From the IMG/VR virus record IMGVR_UViG_3300043446_001244, positions 1 through 20,468 of that record: a stretch of 20,468 bases of DNA. One strand, 5' to 3'. The notes beneath the pieces were generated by a model that was given only the letters and a program-made list of their open reading frames with translations, made no database searches and had not been told where the DNA came from. This DNA comes from a virus. The position numbers were made by a program, and so were the translations under genes. Shown piece by piece: positions 11,862 to 20,468 of this stretch (position 1 is its first letter; every line of letters begins with the position of its first letter).

Positions 11862-13126
11862 TTAACTTTACTTACGGTTTTCCTTATTTTATTTATAGAA
11901 TCCACTGTTGCTCCTGGGGTCATAGATGCTACGTATTTTGTATATCCAGAGGTTCCAACTAATGTATTAGGATGTATTTTATCTCTCATAATCTTATCCA
12001 TTTTTACTTCTGTATATTCACAAACATCTTTAATCCAAGACTTAAACATAATCCCATCTTCAGTCACACATATTAGATGATTGGCACCAGAACGAATTAC
12101 TTCTCCTCTAAGTCCTGTATGAGTACTTTCTACTTTAGACCCAACTCTAAAAAGATGACCAAAGATATAATTTTCTCTTAGTCCCTTCCAATCATACTCT
12201 GGAGCAATCTCCCAAAGATTATATCCTTCTTTCACATTCATAGATTGCTGCAAATCTGCAAACAACTGCTTTGATTTTTTGAAATTTTTTGGAAGCATTT
12301 TTTTGAACGACTCAAAATCATTTTCTGCCACTGCCTTTCTTGCTGCATCAGAAGCAACATCTGCATCTTTTGGTCCAGCAGAAATTACATTCATACTTGT
12401 ATAATCATACAACTGACCGTTGTTTTTGTTTGCAAGATTATCAATTTCAGATACTCTTTCTGCACCACAAACAATATTGACTCCAGTATATCCTTCTTGA
12501 TTTAAGAATGTAAGAACATCAAAGATAGTAACAAATTCATCACTATCAATAATATTTTCTGCATACTCAGGAAACATTTCCTTCATATAAGAAATCTTTA
12601 AATCTGGGTCTAATGGATTCTGTTTTCCATCCTGAGACCTACTTGGGAAGATGTAAAAGTTTCCTTCAGTTGCAGTTTGTTTTGCAGTGCTGAATGCTTT
12701 TTGATGTGAAACTGTTGGTGGATTAAACTTACCAAACACTACAGTGGCAACTTCACCTCTTGAATCTTTTTTAGGTGCTGCTCCTGCTGGAGGTTTTCCT
12801 GTTGCCCCAGTTGTTGCAAGTGCCTTAGTTCTCTGTGCTGTTGGTTGTTGTGGTTTGGTTCCTAATCTCTTTGGTGCTGGTTTTTGTTTCTTTGCTCTAC
12901 CTTGTTTTACATCAGCAGGTTTTTGTTTCTTTTGTTCTTCTTCCTCACCACCTTTTTTCTTCTTCCCACTTATAAATTCAAGTTGACCTTTAAATGTTCT
13001 TGCTACTCTCTGTTTCTGTTTGTCAATCCAATATCCATGCCCATCACCAACTAACCCAAGCTTATGTGCTTTCTGTGCTGCTTGGGATGTTCTTGCTTCT
13101 AAAATAAATTCTGAAAATCTTTTCAT
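11858..13126 (-). CDS. cytidylyltransferase-like modular virion-associated protein (422 aa)
   Basis: Residues 1-55 are a conserved-type head (AHKLGLVGDGHGYWIDKQKQ). A basic low-complexity linker follows at about 55-120 (KKKKGGEEEEQKKQK). The Rossmann nucleotidyltransferase-like domain begins EVATVVFGKFNPPTVSHQ at about residue 125. TVSH replaces the usual [H/T]xGH signature, and SDAARKA may be the remnant of the ISSTxxR motif. After the domain, FRVGSKVESTHTGLRGEVIR gives a KOW-like beta module, and the C-terminus ends with VGTSGYTKYVASMTPG. Such composite proteins are, as I recall, common in T4-like cyanophages and are sometimes found in virions. Activity is uncertain because of the altered motif. 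Start ATG 13126 overlaps the prior TGA. Confidence 0.78.
   Translation of the reverse strand: MKRFSEFILEARTSQAAQKAHKLGLVGDGHGYWIDKQKQRVARTFKGQLEFISGKKKKGGEEEEQKKQKPADVKQGRAKKQKPAPKRLGTKPQQPTAQRTKALATTGATGKPPAGAAPKKDSRGEVATVVFGKFNPPTVSHQKAFSTAKQTATEGNFYIFPSRSQDGKQNPLDPDLKISYMKEMFPEYAENIIDSDEFVTIFDVLTFLNQEGYTGVNIVCGAERVSEIDNLANKNNGQLYDYTSMNVISAGPKDADVASDAARKAVAENDFESFKKMLPKNFKKSKQLFADLQQSMNVKEGYNLWEIAPEYDWKGLRENYIFGHLFRVGSKVESTHTGLRGEVIRSGANHLICVTEDGIMFKSWIKDVCEYTEVKMDKIMRDKIHPNTLVGTSGYTKYVASMTPGATVDSINKIRKTVSKVK
11890..11897 (-). promoter_or_regulatory. late promoter (TATAAATA)
   Basis: Perfect TATAAATA near the 3' end of the cytidylyltransferase-like gene, 28 bases upstream of the 313-aa gene's ATG. 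Confidence 0.72.
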
Positions 13127-13347
13127 CTATTGATTTCTGAATATATCAAATCTTGGTTGCTACGAATATATTGCAATCCAAGTTTTTTTACTTGTAAATA
13201 TTTATCTTTCTTATCTTTAGGGTCTTTATATTGGTCTACAAAACTTACATAAAACCTGCAAAAATTTTCAATAGTTTGTTTTTTCAGTTGCCTAATGCGA
13301 ATGCGTTTCTTATAAAGTATCACAAGTTCTTTAAAAAAATCTTCCAT
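13123..13347 (-). CDS. small basic protein (74 aa), unknown
   Basis: Lys/Ile/Gln-rich helical product beginning MEDFFKELVILYKKRIRIRQ and continuing LKKQTIENFCRFYVSFVDQY. It contains an acidic-basic KDPKDKKDKYLQ segment. Both ends overlap neighbours: TGATG with the methyltransferase and ATGA with the cytidylyltransferase-like gene. That links the modification pair to the following virion genes in one reading chain. No motif is recognised. Basic charge would fit nucleic-acid or partner-protein binding, but this is not evidence. Confidence 0.68.
   Translation of the reverse strand: MEDFFKELVILYKKRIRIRQLKKQTIENFCRFYVSFVDQYKDPKDKKDKYLQVKKLGLQYIRSNQDLIYSEINR
13199..13206 (-). promoter_or_regulatory. 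late promoter (GATAAATA)
   Basis: GATAAATA on the minus strand, inside the 74-aa gene and 72 bases upstream of the cytidylyltransferase-like gene. Matches NATAAATA; support is sequence and position only. Confidence 0.45.
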
Positions 13348-14114
13348 CAGGAAAGTAGCGTAAATATATCCCTTTCAGTATTTACCTCAATACCACATTC
13401 TTCAGTAAACTTCTCAAGGTCTTTCTTAGATGGATTGTAAATTCTTTCTCTTGCCATGGCATGATAGTCATCAGACAAATCAAATCCAATATAATCATGT
13501 CCAAGAAGTCTGGCAGCAAGTCCAGTAGTTCCCGAACCACTATAAGGGTCAAGAATTAATCCAGGTTCTTGGAGAACACCTTGAATACAACGCAAAGGGA
13601 GAATGATAGGAAATGGTGCAGGATGAGGATTCTTCATCTCGGGACCAAACTTCCAGACACTACCATAATTTACAGACCTTCTGGGAAGTTTAGGACGCTT
13701 TGCACCTTTGCACAACCAATAGATTCTCTCATCAATCTGCGTGAATCTATATCCAGAAATCTCTGGGCCACTTCCCCTATTCCAAATGATCTCTTCTCTA
13801 ATGTGCCACTTGGTCTTAGGCAACCATTCCCATGGAGAAGTTGCATTACCATTCAGATACCTAACCTTATGATTATAGAACAGTGAACCTCCTTCTTTGG
13901 TTTTGTCAAACAGAACATTCAGCAGTTCAATCTGCTGCTCCTGATAAACATCCTCTGGAAGTGAATCATCAAACTTATCATATTCAATTTTACGAAACAA
14001 TCCACCACCAATCTTTTGTTTGTTGTATGGTGGTGAGGTTACAGTGCAATCAATAGAGTTGTCATCAAGTTGTTTTGCCAACTCAATACAATCTCCAGTT
14101 CTCAGATCAATCAT
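13347..14114 (-). CDS. DNA methyltransferase (N4-cytosine/N6-adenine, beta type)
   Basis: TSPPYN at residues 26-31 is motif IV (SPPY), and DPYSGSGTT at 189-197 is the SAM-binding motif I. The order IV then I indicates a beta-class amino-methyltransferase. SPPY is frequent in N4-cytosine enzymes, but N6-adenine targets are not excluded. A middle segment (REEIIWNRGSGPEISGYRFT) fits the target-recognition area. 255 aa is compact but complete. It methylates phage or host DNA in the cell, possibly as protection against restriction. The 335-aa unknown gene lies 4 bases upstream, and the next start overlaps its TGA. The target sequence cannot be read from here. Confidence 0.92.
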   Translation of the reverse strand: MIDLRTGDCIELAKQLDDNSIDCTVTSPPYNKQKIGGGLFRKIEYDKFDDSLPEDVYQEQQIELLNVLFDKTKEGGSLFYNHKVRYLNGNATSPWEWLPKTKWHIREEIIWNRGSGPEISGYRFTQIDERIYWLCKGAKRPKLPRRSVNYGSVWKFGPEMKNPHPAPFPIILPLRCIQGVLQEPGLILDPYSGSGTTGLAARLLGHDYIGFDLSDDYHAMARERIYNPSKKDLEKFTEECGIEVNTERDIFTLLS

Positions 14115-14118
14115 AAGT

Positions 14119-15126
14119 TTAAAATGTCATTTGAATACCAATTTTTTCTGGTTTTTCTCTTGTTGGATTTAATGTCATATCTCCATTGGAATCACTTCCA
14201 AAAGGACCAGCTCTTCCTTTACCTACAATAGATGCTCCTTTAACTGCATTGGAAAATTTTGGTTTGCCATTCCCAGTGCTTTCAATTTTATAGCTAAAAG
14301 CAAATAATTGTTTGGTATTGTAATATAAATTTGTAAATTCAATTAGTGATGAATTGATAGTAGGTAACTTTGACCAAATTTCAATTTGTTTTTCTAATGC
14401 ATTAGCATAGAATGAGATCATTTTTTCAGGAAGTTCTGTTGAGTTTCCTGGAATTAAAACAGAATCTTGTTCTCTTTTTTTACCAACTAACTCATCTAAA
14501 ACTCCACCACCTTTACCACCTTCACCATAAATTGCAATATAAGGTCCAAGTTTTGCAGAATTGACACTTAAAACCTTCATCAAACTCAATATCTCTTTAA
14601 ATTTTTTGTTATTTGATTTATTAATTAAATTTACAAAATCTTTATTGCCTACAATATCTCCTGGTTTAAGAGTGTTTGTTTTTCCTGTTGGCATTTTTAC
14701 TGTCACTTCAGTGCCATTTATAGAAAAATCATATCCACTCTGACTCACACTATTTGGAACTCCTACAGAAGATGATTCAGTAAAAGTAGTTTTTTTATTA
14801 ATTTCTTTATTTTCAACTAGAGAAATTGGTCCTATCACTTCTGCAAAATATTTTTCTATTTCTTTTAAAGAATTAGGACTATCACCAGTAGGAGTTGATT
14901 CTAAAACTTTTTTAAGAGCAGAATATCCTGGAAAAGATTTTGATGAACCAGCATTATTGATAAGATGTTTGAGGTAAGGTGCATAGTTGGGGTCAACCAT
15001 GTTAAATTCACGAATTTTTTCATCAATGGCAGATAGAACAGCCCTTTTGTATGAGGTAACAGTAGGGTAGGTTCCACCCAAACCCAACTCTGTTGGCTTT
15101 AAGCTTGGTCCTTTAAACTTAGACAT
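14119..15126 (-). CDS. unknown protein paired with the methyltransferase (335 aa)
   Basis: Not firmly recognised. Visible elements: AEVIGP at 95-100, GYDFSINGTEVTVK at 131-144, then TNTLKPGD at 150-157. The pattern of an early Glu, then Asp, then xVxVK on a strand is compatible with a PD-(D/E)xK nuclease core, although the usual ExK acid is replaced. The C-terminal region (SIVGKGRAGPFGSDSNGDMT) is Gly-rich. No transmembrane segments are seen. It stops 4 bases before the methyltransferase ATG, so the two are likely co-expressed. A restriction-like partner, nuclease or modification accessory is possible; a virion or unrelated role cannot be excluded. Confidence 0.8.
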   Translation of the reverse strand: MSKFKGPSLKPTELGLGGTYPTVTSYKRAVLSAIDEKIREFNMVDPNYAPYLKHLINNAGSSKSFPGYSALKKVLESTPTGDSPNSLKEIEKYFAEVIGPISLVENKEINKKTTFTESSSVGVPNSVSQSGYDFSINGTEVTVKMPTGKTNTLKPGDIVGNKDFVNLINKSNNKKFKEILSLMKVLSVNSAKLGPYIAIYGEGGKGGGVLDELVGKKREQDSVLIPGNSTELPEKMISFYANALEKQIEIWSKLPTINSSLIEFTNLYYNTKQLFAFSYKIESTGNGKPKFSNAVKGASIVGKGRAGPFGSDSNGDMTLNPTREKPEKIGIQMTF

Positions 15127-15143
15127 TTACTTATAGTTTATTA

Positions 15144-15554
15144 TTATCTATCGTCTTCTGAACGATTTTCAGAATAGAATACATCAAAAGCACCCTCAGG
15201 ATAACGCTTCATCAGTTTGTCCACATTCTTTGAGATGACATAATCAATAGGAACTTCCAAAGCAATACATGCCTGCATCACATACCACATCAGATCACCA
15301 AGTTCAGTGATGAGATGATCTTTATTATCTTGGTTCCAGGGCTTACCTTGGAAAATCATCTTCTTCACAATTTCAAGAAACTCACCACCTTCAGCATTGA
15401 TACCAACACCAGCAGTCAGGAGTCGTTCAATATTAGCACCTTTACGATCCAGTTCTACAATACGATCAGAAAATGCTACAAAATCTTTTGATGCATCAGA
15501 TGTGACAGCATCTACAAAGTTTTGATACTTGTTAAAATCTACTTTGTCCATCAT
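15144..15554 (-). CDS. mazG: MazG-type nucleotide pyrophosphohydrolase
   Basis: MazG enzymes hydrolyse nucleoside triphosphates to monophosphates; in cyanophages they are thought to adjust nucleotide pools. EGGE (Glu55, Glu58) and ELGD (Glu84, Asp87) give the ExxE...ExxD metal site of the all-alpha NTP pyrophosphatase fold. The following SKNVDKLMKRYPEGAF is typical of the family end. 136 aa is one MazG domain. ATG 15554 overlaps the gp41 TGA; a second ATG follows directly and could be the true start. Its place beside gp41, uvsX and the polymerase suits nucleotide management during replication. Confidence 0.92.
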   Translation of the reverse strand: MMDKVDFNKYQNFVDAVTSDASKDFVAFSDRIVELDRKGANIERLLTAGVGINAEGGEFLEIVKKMIFQGKPWNQDNKDHLITELGDLMWYVMQACIALEVPIDYVISKNVDKLMKRYPEGAFDVFYSENRSEDDR

Positions 15555-16930
15555 ACAAATTTAAAACCTTCGAATTTACTTTTTTTAGAGTCGTCCTCAT
15601 TATTATATTCCTCTTCTTGTCCAGAGTCAAGAATATCTTTCTGAGCACTTTGTTCACAATCATAGAGTCTCATTTTTGCTCTATCAATTCCAACTACAAA
15701 TCTTTTATTGATAGTTGGATCATTATATCTATTCTTTAATTGCTTTACCATAATTTGTCCCATCTGCTCAAGTTCTTCTGTACTAATAAGGGCAAACATA
15801 AGATCAGCAGTAGCAGGGAGACCAAAGGACTCAGAAGTATCAGTAAGTTCAACATCGCTATTGCCATAACCACTACGAGTGGTTTGAGTAGCAGAAACGA
15901 TTGGAACGTTGAATTCAACTGCCAAACCCCTAAGTTCCTCTGCAATTGCTTTAACATATGAATAAGAATTGACAGAAAAATTTGACTTATACCTACTGGA
16001 AGCACAAATGTTAAGGTAGTCAATGAAAATAATATTAGGTCTAAATGATTTCTTAAGAGAAAGTTCATTTAAGAGTGATTTAAAATGACCTACATGTGCT
16101 GATGCAGTTGGATATTCTTTGATGATTATTGTTCCCTGTGTTTTTTTAGCAATAGTATTCACTTTGCTCTCAAACATAGGTTTGGGAAGTTCAACAATAT
16201 CTTTAATATTTACATTCAGGAGATTCGCATCAATTCTTTCAGCAATCCTGTCTTCTGCCATTTCAAGTGTAATGTAGAGAACATTGAGCCCTTGCAGGAG
16301 GATGGAGCTAGCCATGTGGCACATGAATAGACTTTTGCCGACGCCTGTACCAGCAAGAGCGATATTGAGAGTCTTGTTAGGGAGACCACCTTTTGTAATT
16401 TTGTTGAAGTATTCAAGGTCAAAGGGGATTTTGTCTTCTTTTCTGTGATAAGATTCATATCTTTCTTGGTAGTCATTTAAGTAGTCGTGTCCAATGTGAT
16501 TATCAAAACTTACAGCAAGTGCCTGTTGTAAGATTGATGGAATTGCATCTCGTGATTTCTTTTCATCTTGCCCATCTGCAATCTTAATAGATTCCATGAG
16601 AGCAAGATAAATCGCTTTATCTCTACACCACTTTTCAGTGGTATCTACAATCCAATTAGTTTCTGATGGTTCATCATCTAATTTAGAAAAATAATCACAG
16701 ATGACCTTATATGTATCCTCTGTAATATCAATTCTTCTTTCAACTTCAATTAGAATAATTTCTTTAGTTGGAAGATTGTCATAGGAAAGAATGAACTTAC
16801 AAACTTCTTCAAAAATGACTTTCTCGTGGAAATTTTCGAAGTATTCAGACTTGATAAAAGGTAGTACTTTTCTGCAGTAATCATTATTAAACAGTAGATT
16901 TTTTAGAATTGTATTTTCTACTTTTTCCAT
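15551..16930 (-). CDS. 41: replicative DNA helicase gp41 (T4-type, DnaB-like)
   Basis: Hexameric 5'-3' helicase that unwinds the fork and partners the gp61 primase. The Walker A is AGTGVGKS at about 193-200 and Walker B IIFIDYLNI at about 300-308. The sensor is SATQTTRSG, and KQLKNRYNDP carries the arginine-finger region. The N-terminal helical domain precedes them. 459 aa is close to T4 gp41 (475). ATG 16930 shares a base with the uvsX TGA (TGATG) and has GGAGGG just upstream, although the spacing is short; GTG at 16933 is the alternative. The C-terminal tail is acidic then basic (EEEYNNEDDSKKSK). Confidence 0.95.
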   Translation of the reverse strand: MEKVENTILKNLLFNNDYCRKVLPFIKSEYFENFHEKVIFEEVCKFILSYDNLPTKEIILIEVERRIDITEDTYKVICDYFSKLDDEPSETNWIVDTTEKWCRDKAIYLALMESIKIADGQDEKKSRDAIPSILQQALAVSFDNHIGHDYLNDYQERYESYHRKEDKIPFDLEYFNKITKGGLPNKTLNIALAGTGVGKSLFMCHMASSILLQGLNVLYITLEMAEDRIAERIDANLLNVNIKDIVELPKPMFESKVNTIAKKTQGTIIIKEYPTASAHVGHFKSLLNELSLKKSFRPNIIFIDYLNICASSRYKSNFSVNSYSYVKAIAEELRGLAVEFNVPIVSATQTTRSGYGNSDVELTDTSESFGLPATADLMFALISTEELEQMGQIMVKQLKNRYNDPTINKRFVVGIDRAKMRLYDCEQSAQKDILDSGQEEEYNNEDDSKKSKFEGFKFV

Positions 16931-17937
16931 CACCCTCCATATCTAAATTCTTTTTGTGATACTTCATCCAAGGCTTGGAGGATTTCCTTTGTAAAGTACT
17001 TCTCTGGATTCTCCATGATAGTTTTTCCAAATTGAGAAGTACCATCTCCGATATCATAACGAGTTCCCACTTTCTTAAAGATTTCGTATTTTTCAGCAAG
17101 ATCAAGGAGACCATAATACTTATCCAGACCACGTTCATCATAGTACAACCTCACCTCCACTGTTTTGTTTTCTTTACTCAAGCGTGATTTATGAGTTGTT
17201 GCCTTGATGATGTTACCAACAACTTCTGTTCCATCCTTCTCTTTCTTTTTAGAAAGATAGATGATTGTAGAAGCAGCATACTTAAGTCCAGAACCACCAC
17301 TCATTTCTTTTGTTGGAATGTAGGATCCAACAACATCATATGTATGATTGGTTACTATCATAGGAATTTTAGCTTGCCCAAGTTTCAGAGTCAACATTCT
17401 AAATGCACCTTTGACCAATTGTGATTTGGTCATGTCACGAACTTGTTTTTCATTCAGGGCATCATCAATTTCTTTCTCTGTAGAAAGCATTCCCAAAGAA
17501 TCAAGAACAAACATACAAGGTTTACGTTCACCTTCTTTGCGCTTGAGATACAAATCAACTGCCTTGAGTGCTTTGCTTCTAAACTCTTCAATAGTAACTA
17601 CATTAACTACAACAATCCTACTGGTATCAAGACCTCTGCTTTCCAACATGGACTTGGTTACTGCTGCTTCAGTATCAAAATACAAGCAGTATCCATCAGG
17701 ATTATTGGTAAGAAAATTCTTAACCACTGCCAGTGAGAAGAAAGTTTTTCCTGTAGAACTTTCACCTGCGATTGCAGTAATCTTATTGCCAGATACCCCA
17801 CCAAATATACTACCACTGGCAAGAGCATTAAAAATGTACGAACCTGTGTCCACATAAGTTTCAGATTCATCAATGTCTGCTGCAAGTTGTGTATATTCTC
17901 CACCAATTTCCTTTACAATATCTTTTAAGAAGTCCAT
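16930..17937 (-). CDS. uvsX: recombinase UvsX (RecA-like)
   Basis: Forms filaments on single-stranded DNA and drives strand exchange for recombination-dependent replication and repair. The Walker A is GESSTGKT at 58-65, catalytic Glu90 lies in FDTEAA, and Walker B is MFVLDSLG at 142-149. The DNA-binding loop region with [20 protein letters not shown] follows. 335 aa is slightly shorter than T4 UvsX (391), mainly at the C-terminus. ATG 17937 ([13 protein letters not shown]) is chosen, two bases after the polymerase stop; an in-frame upstream extension would overlap the polymerase. The gene sits between gp43 and gp41, a usual cyanophage order. Confidence 0.95.
   Translation of the reverse strand: MDFLKDIVKEIGGEYTQLAADIDESETYVDTGSYIFNALASGSIFGGVSGNKITAIAGESSTGKTFFSLAVVKNFLTNNPDGYCLYFDTEAAVTKSMLESRGLDTSRIVVVNVVTIEEFRSKALKAVDLYLKRKEGERKPCMFVLDSLGMLSTEKEIDDALNEKQVRDMTKSQLVKGAFRMLTLKLGQAKIPMIVTNHTYDVVGSYIPTKEMSGGSGLKYAASTIIYLSKKKEKDGTEVVGNIIKATTHKSRLSKENKTVEVRLYYDERGLDKYYGLLDLAEKYEIFKKVGTRYDIGDGTSQFGKTIMENPEKYFTKEILQALDEVSQKEFRYGG
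17366..17394 (-). promoter_or_regulatory. possible internal sigma70-like promoter in uvsX
   Basis: TTGACT (17394-17389), 17-base spacer, TAAAAT (17371-17366) inside uvsX. It could add expression of gp41 and mazG, but coding constraint makes a chance match plausible. Confidence 0.25.
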
Positions 17938-17939
17938 AG

Positions 17940-20432
17940 TTATGCAAATAGTGATTCTAATGTGTTTACTTTTTCTACGTTCCAATCAATACAATTAAGA
18001 ATGTTTTTGAGTGGTTCGATAAAACTTTTTTCAAATTGAAGATCATAATCTACATATTTACCAAGTCCAAGTTCTTTAGGAAATTGTTGGATAAATGAGA
18101 TTACATTTTCTCTGATTGGATTTGCCTTTTTAAGATAACAAAATTTAATTTTTTCTCCATTATTAATTAATGGATACTTTGAATCCAATCCTTTGTCTCT
18201 GATGTAGTAATTATACAGCAAAGCTCCTCTTGTGTGAATAGGCGTCCCAGATTGGTAAATTGTAGATGATGATCTATATTTTGTAAGTTCATTTACAGAT
18301 CTTGGAAAAGAAATTTCTTCTGGAGGAAGATTACGAAAATCCTTCTTGAACTTATCTACAAAACTAATCAAATCATCTTCAGTTTTATTCATGATGATGT
18401 TGAGTGCCTCTTTAATTTTGACTCTACATGGAGCAGGAGTAGAGGATTTTACTGCTTCAATTCCCATCATCTTGAGTTTAGGAGTTTCATATCTAACTCC
18501 CTCACTATCCCAAACATTCAAAATATAACGTTTCTTGGCAGTCCAGATTCCACGATCAGCAATATTTTCTCGTTTCATCTGCATTTTTTGGTCATAGGCA
18601 TTTACATAGGTCGCCAATTCTTGATAAGAACCTTCAATATACTTCTCAAATTCCACCTGACAGATCTTATCAAGGAACGAGACAACGCTTTCAGTAGTTT
18701 TCTCTCTTCCCTTGAATACAGTTTCAACCAGAGGACCCATGTTGAGATAAACAGAATCAGTATCCACAGCAATAACATAATCAACATCTCCTGTCTTAAG
18801 AATTTTATTTAAATATTGATTGAGTTTATTTTCAATCCATCTAATAGATACTTGACCAGAAAGAGTTACTGCTTCTGCATTTGCAAGTTTGAAATATCTA
18901 AAGTACTCATTTCCAACTGCACCATAAGCAGAGTTCAAAGAAATTTTCTTTGCCATTTGAATGTTATTACATCTAGCAATTTCTTTTTCTAATTCTTTGG
19001 TTGGAGTCTTTTCGTATTTCTTCTTTGCCTGAATCATCTTCTTTTTATAGATGACACGATCAGTATACATTTTTTCCATGAGTTCTGGCAGAAATCCACG
19101 AACATCCTTCCTATACATAGCACCATTGGCACATACTGCATAATCAGAATAGAGAGAAAAATCTAATGTTTCATTTAAGATCTTCTCTACAGTCACACTT
19201 GGATGCCTTTCTTCCAAAAGTGTTTCAGGACTAATGTTATACTGCATAATCAAATGTGGATACAGTGAGTTCAAGTCAAAACTTACAACCCAATCATATC
19301 TTCCTGGAATAGGTTCCTTAACATAGGCACCAGCAAATTTAGAATCCTTCTTAGTTTCTTTTTTGAAAGGAATGACAATATTCTTTTCTTTAAGATAGTT
19401 GTAGATAATTGAATCCCAAGTTCTGACTTGAAAGAATACATCATTATAGTTTCCCTTTGAGTCATATGCCATAGTAATGGCAAGTTCAATCAGTTTCATC
19501 TTGTCTTCCAAACGGTCCACAAGTTCCACGTCCACAATGTTATATTCTACAAACTTTTGCCAATTTTTTGTATAGAACTCTTTAAATGTATCATATTCAG
19601 AGTGGTCTAGTTTCTTTTGTCCCAACTCCACTTCAGCAATATGATCCAGACGATATGATTCTTGATTTGTATAGGTAAACTTTGTATACAACTCAAGATA
19701 ATCCAGAACAGTCAGACCAGCAATATCACAAGTATTATGTGATCTACCTTTAATGGTGATTTCTTCTTCTGTAACAATACCCCAGGTAGAAAGTTGCTTT
19801 GCCACTTTCTGTCCAAGAACTCTACACAATCTTCCATACAAATATGGAATGTCATAAAGACGACAATTCCATCCTGTAACCACCTCTGGAGAATATTCTT
19901 CCCACCAGAAAATAAACTTATCCAACAGGTCCATTTCATCTGAACACTGATAATAAGTTACATTTTTTTGTTTGTTTATAAAAGGTTTGATGCCCCAAGT
20001 AAAGATTTCTTTGGTGGCATAATCCTGAATAGAGATTGTAAGAATTTTTTCACTACAACTTTTTACATCAGGAAATCCATTTTCTGATGCCACCTCAATA
20101 TCAATTGTAATCAATTTGATTTTAGTAATATCAAACTTAATTTCTCCTTTGAAATTTTCAGAAATGTATTGGTTGATATATCTGGTATTTCCGTATAGTT
20201 CAAAGTTATCTACATTCTCATATTTACTAATGAATTCTCTTGTTTCACGAATGGTTCCAGGTTTAACTTGTTCTACATACTTACCTTCAAGTGTTTTGAA
20301 TTTTGTTTTCTTACCAGAAGTCACATAAAGAGTTGGGTAAAACTCTTCTCTGTTTTTATAATGTTTTCCGTCAGAATACCCTCTGGAAAGTATTTCATTT
20401 CCAACAAGAACTACATTCGTATAAAAATTCAT
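17940..20432 (-). CDS. 43: DNA polymerase gp43 (family B, proofreading)
   Basis: Replicative polymerase of T4-like phages. The 3'-5' exonuclease has Exo[11 protein letters not shown] (Asp111, Glu113), Exo[11 protein letters not shown] (Asp194) and ExoIII YNIVD (Asp301). The polymerase has motif [11 protein letters not shown] (Asp386), motif [11 protein letters not shown] (Asn500) and motif C VDTDS (Asp557, Asp559), with KKRY at 633-636. The C-terminal TLESLFA resembles the sliding-clamp binding tail of T4 gp43. 830 aa is normal for cyanophage gp43 and a little shorter than T4 (898). There is no intein or intron interruption. ATG 20432 overlaps the stop of an upstream gene. Confidence 0.97.
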   Translation of the reverse strand: MNFYTNVVLVGNEILSRGYSDGKHYKNREEFYPTLYVTSGKKTKFKTLEGKYVEQVKPGTIRETREFISKYENVDNFELYGNTRYINQYISENFKGEIKFDITKIKLITIDIEVASENGFPDVKSCSEKILTISIQDYATKEIFTWGIKPFINKQKNVTYYQCSDEMDLLDKFIFWWEEYSPEVVTGWNCRLYDIPYLYGRLCRVLGQKVAKQLSTWGIVTEEEITIKGRSHNTCDIAGLTVLDYLELYTKFTYTNQESYRLDHIAEVELGQKKLDHSEYDTFKEFYTKNWQKFVEYNIVDVELVDRLEDKMKLIELAITMAYDSKGNYNDVFFQVRTWDSIIYNYLKEKNIVIPFKKETKKDSKFAGAYVKEPIPGRYDWVVSFDLNSLYPHLIMQYNISPETLLEERHPSVTVEKILNETLDFSLYSDYAVCANGAMYRKDVRGFLPELMEKMYTDRVIYKKKMIQAKKKYEKTPTKELEKEIARCNNIQMAKKISLNSAYGAVGNEYFRYFKLANAEAVTLSGQVSIRWIENKLNQYLNKILKTGDVDYVIAVDTDSVYLNMGPLVETVFKGREKTTESVVSFLDKICQVEFEKYIEGSYQELATYVNAYDQKMQMKRENIADRGIWTAKKRYILNVWDSEGVRYETPKLKMMGIEAVKSSTPAPCRVKIKEALNIIMNKTEDDLISFVDKFKKDFRNLPPEEISFPRSVNELTKYRSSSTIYQSGTPIHTRGALLYNYYIRDKGLDSKYPLINNGEKIKFCYLKKANPIRENVISFIQQFPKELGLGKYVDYDLQFEKSFIEPLKNILNCIDWNVEKVNTLESLFA

Positions 20433-20468
20433 TTAATAGCCTTCAAATAAAGTTCAACTTGATCTGGT
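20429..20468 (-). CDS. 3' end of an unknown gene upstream of gp43 (partial)
   Basis: The last 12 codons of a frame ending [12 protein letters not shown] and TGA, overlapping the polymerase ATG (ATGA) as in other junctions here. In T4 the gene before 43 is regA, but these residues are too few to identify anything. Confidence 0.5.
   Translation of the reverse strand, partial: PDQVELYLKAIK

Noticed and set aside
17348-17857. Plus-strand ORF of 169 codons opposite uvsX
   Set aside because: Antisense shadow of the conserved UvsX Walker region; no independent signals.
17940-20432. Intein or split polymerase
   Set aside because: Exo and Pol motifs run continuously in one 830-aa frame without an insertion.
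1-20468. CRISPR array, insertion sequence, integrase or attachment site
   Set aside because: No spaced direct repeats, transposase motifs or recombinase genes were seen on either strand.

Overview
This window looks like part of the genome of a T4-like myovirus of marine picocyanobacteria (Kyanoviridae type). Every confident gene lies on the minus strand. DNA is AT-rich, genes abut or overlap by 1-4 bases (ATGA, TGATG, TAATG junctions), and there is no gene-free stretch over 300 bases. T4 core genes are easy to recognise: DNA polymerase gp43, recombinase UvsX, helicase gp41, primase gp61, and class Ia ribonucleotide reductase NrdA/NrdB. A MazG-type pyrophosphohydrolase and a tRNA-Gly(UCC) resembling cyanobacterial and plastid trnG-UCC favour a cyanophage over an enteric T4 relative.

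Layout, in transcription order from high to low coordinates. (1) 20468-15144: replication block (end of an unknown gene, gp43, uvsX, gp41, mazG). (2) 15126-13123: an unrecognised 335-aa protein, an SPPY-type DNA methyltransferase and a 74-aa protein. (3) 13126-8823: virion-associated or unknown genes, comprising a cytidylyltransferase-like modular protein, a protein with an EF-hand-like loop, a 59-aa hydrophobic protein, a 252-aa virion-type protein, two conserved small proteins and a coiled-coil/membrane protein. (4) 8774-4314: gp61, nrdA, nrdB behind an early-type promoter. (5) 4242-1915: an unknown early-type gene, a basic virion-type protein, a one-TM protein, a GIY-YIG nuclease-like protein and a 65-aa protein. 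(6) 1793-1155: a tail-lysozyme-like gene with a structured leader. (7) 1121-76: tRNA-Gly, five tiny overlapping genes ending in a Phd/YefM-like protein, then tRNA-Ile(UAU).

Regulation is unusually legible. TATAAATA-type (NATAAATA) late promoters precede the putative virion and lysis genes. Sigma70-like promoters (TTGAC[A/T], 17-bp spacer, TA[A/G]AAT) precede the primase/nrd operon, the unknown 165-aa gene and the GIY-YIG gene. Two intrinsic terminators sit directly upstream of late promoters, so early or preceding transcripts end where late transcripts begin. The replication, nucleotide-supply and modification genes make up the DNA-metabolism programme; the virion and lysozyme-like genes appear to be late.

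Most interesting points: the methyltransferase with its tightly linked unknown partner, the five-gene micro-operon with an orphan antitoxin-like protein, a UAU-anticodon isoleucine tRNA, and the structured leader of the lysozyme gene. None is a proven new system. All function calls come from reading the sequence without database searches.
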